From an uncultured Lactobacillus sp. (GTDB taxonomy: Bacteria; Bacillota; Bacilli; Lactobacillales; Lactobacillaceae): a stretch of DNA of 7,499 bases. Where the stretch lies: assembly GCA_947252915.1 (NCBI GenBank), contig CAMXWI010000041.1, positions 1 to 7,499 of the forward strand, given 5' to 3'. Position numbers and translations under genes: made by a program. The notes below the pieces were generated by a model. It was not told where the DNA came from. It did not search any database and saw nothing but the letters and a program-made list of their open reading frames with translations. Positions 6,622 through 7,499 of this stretch are shown here, piece by piece; position 1 is the first letter of the stretch; the number at the start of each line of letters is the position of its first letter.

Positions 6622-7263
6622 TTAACGTTTGGGATACCCGACCAACCGCAATTCACCATGTAAATATTCGCCAAGGTAAATATCATCTAATCCATGATAA
6701 CCAGCAGCCGATATCTGTTGTTCAACCCACTGAGCATCACGATGAATTAGTTCTAAAATATCTGTATTCAACTGGCCATCACTGATTAATGGAAATTTTA
6801 CATCATGCTCATTATTTTCAATTACCACTAACTGGCCATTTTGCTCTAAAATACCACTTTTTACTCGTGCCACTTCATAGATACCTTGACTCCGTAAACG
6901 AAACATCAGATCATTTGCACTCATACCCGAACGAATGCAATTATCAACCAACACATGACCATTTTTAATCAGTAACTGTGGCTGCCCATCAATCGCAATG
7001 CGGACCCATCGATTATGTTCCTTGATGTACCGAAGAATTAAAACAATTACTGTCCAGATCAGCAGGACTAAAATAAATTCAACAATGCTAATGTCATTAT
7101 CATAAATAATGCCCCCGATAATGGCCCCTAAAATATAATTTTGCACTTGGTCAAGGGCCGAGGTTGGTGCTAAATTTCCCTTACCAAGTAGATTAATTTG
7201 TAAAATCAGGCAGAGCATTCCTAAAGCAAATTTAAGAGTAATTAACAAATAAGTATTATCCAT
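6622..7263 (-). CDS. DUF421/YetF family membrane protein
   Basis: A 213-residue protein with three membrane helices near the N-terminus (about 4-24, 42-57 and 61-80) and a soluble C-terminal domain (about 85-213). The layout matches the YetF (DUF421) family: after the helices comes IDGQPQLLIKNGHV (91-104), then the stretch around NDLMFRLRSQGI (117-128) and SGILEQNGQL (136-145), the recognisable core of the domain. The biochemical function of the family is not established to my knowledge. ATG at 7261-7263 has AAGGAGG at 7274-7280, which overlaps the stop codon of the upstream DUF3290 gene, so the two are cotranscribed and probably translationally coupled. It converges on the YfhO gene across a shared terminator. 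No promoter of its own is visible. Confidence 0.88.
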   Translation of the reverse strand: MDNTYLLITLKFALGMLCLILQINLLGKGNLAPTSALDQVQNYILGAIIGGIIYDNDISIVEFILVLLIWTVIVLILRYIKEHNRWVRIAIDGQPQLLIKNGHVLVDNCIRSGMSANDLMFRLRSQGIYEVARVKSGILEQNGQLVVIENNEHDVKFPLISDGQLNTDILELIHRDAQWVEQQISAAGYHGLDDIYLGEYLHGELRLVGYPKR

Positions 7264-7278
7264 CTTTCTTGCCCCTCC

Positions 7279-7499
7279 TTAGTGCTTCTTAATAATTACT
7301 CGATGGTCAATCACATGCGCCCTCGTCAAAGTATAATTGTTACTGTCGGCACTTAAATTCACCCGGTAATCTTTATCCTTAATCCGGACAATGATACCAT
7401 CCGTTAAAGTAGTTGAATTAACCACGACCTCACGTGTTTTCACGTGGCGATCTCTGGCAACTGCCTTCACAAAAGGAACCATCTGTGAAGATTGGGATT
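7279..7499 (-). CDS. DUF3290 family protein, 5' end outside window
   Basis: The frame is open to the window edge, with residues SQSSQ preceding the first internal ATG at 7480-7482, so that Met is internal and this is the C-terminal 72 residues of a longer protein. The visible part contains VKAVARDRHVKTREVVVNST, then TLTDGIIVRIKDKDYRVN, and ends HRVIIKKH. I recognise this as the soluble C-terminal domain of DUF3290 proteins of lactic acid bacteria, which have about 140-150 residues with membrane helices in the N-terminal half (not visible here). DUF3290 genes commonly precede a DUF421 gene, as here. The stop (7279-7281) overlaps the ribosome binding site of the next gene. Function unknown; family identification is from memory of its sequence pattern. 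Confidence 0.75.
   Translation of the reverse strand, partial: SQSSQMVPFVKAVARDRHVKTREVVVNSTTLTDGIIVRIKDKDYRVNLSADSNNYTLTRAHVIDHRVIIKKH

Noticed and set aside
6465..6686. 73-codon minus-strand reading frame
   Set aside because: It overlaps the end of YfhO, the bidirectional terminator and the end of the DUF421 gene in another frame; a real gene would not run through the terminator stem.
7279..7482. A complete 67-residue protein starting at ATG 7480-7482
   Set aside because: No ribosome binding site precedes this ATG, the frame stays open to the window edge, and the residues before it fit a DUF3290 protein; it is an internal Met of a gene cut by the window.

Overview
The window looks like a chromosomal contig end from a low-to-moderate-GC lactic acid bacterium, most likely Lactobacillaceae. 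The evidence is strong AGGAGG-type ribosome binding sites, a YfhO-family membrane protein, a DUF3290-DUF421 pair (a pairing I recall from lactobacilli), and the order class B PBP - rpmG - 5-formyltetrahydrofolate cyclo-ligase - rhomboid protease, which I also recall from Lactobacillus genomes. Species cannot be fixed from the sequence alone. Bases 1-15 are not genomic: they match the 3' end of the Nextera/Tn5 mosaic-end adapter, so the contig really begins at base 16.

Left half (16-3668), all on the minus strand, in transcription order: a GTG-started class B penicillin-binding protein with intact SxxK, SxN and KTG motifs; a 49-codon ribosomal protein L33 gene (rpmG) that lacks the fourth zinc-ligand cysteine; a strong intrinsic terminator; then a second transcription unit with its own TATAAT promoter carrying 5-formyltetrahydrofolate cyclo-ligase and, 9 bp downstream, a rhomboid intramembrane protease cut off at the contig end.

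Middle (3669-6521): a roughly 240-bp divergent control region, then a large plus-strand gene for a YfhO-family polytopic membrane protein (GT-C-like, probably a glycosyltransferase acting on a cell-envelope polymer). The control region holds a PBP promoter with a perfect 7-bp-arm inverted repeat at the predicted transcription start, a second imperfect inverted repeat, and a YfhO promoter. The -10 and ribosome binding site both point to a TTG start at 3909 rather than the upstream ATG at 3852.

Right end (6522-7499): a bidirectional terminator separates YfhO from a convergent minus-strand pair, a DUF3290 protein (5' end beyond the window) and a three-helix DUF421/YetF protein. The ribosome binding site of the second overlaps the stop codon of the first.

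The themes are envelope growth (PBP, YfhO), membrane proteolysis (rhomboid), folate one-carbon metabolism and translation. I see no mobile element, CRISPR array, phage gene, tRNA or rRNA. I did not find a convincing new biological system. The items most worth a second look are the operator-like repeats between the PBP and YfhO genes, the YfhO start, the coupled DUF3290-DUF421 pair and the adapter remnant.
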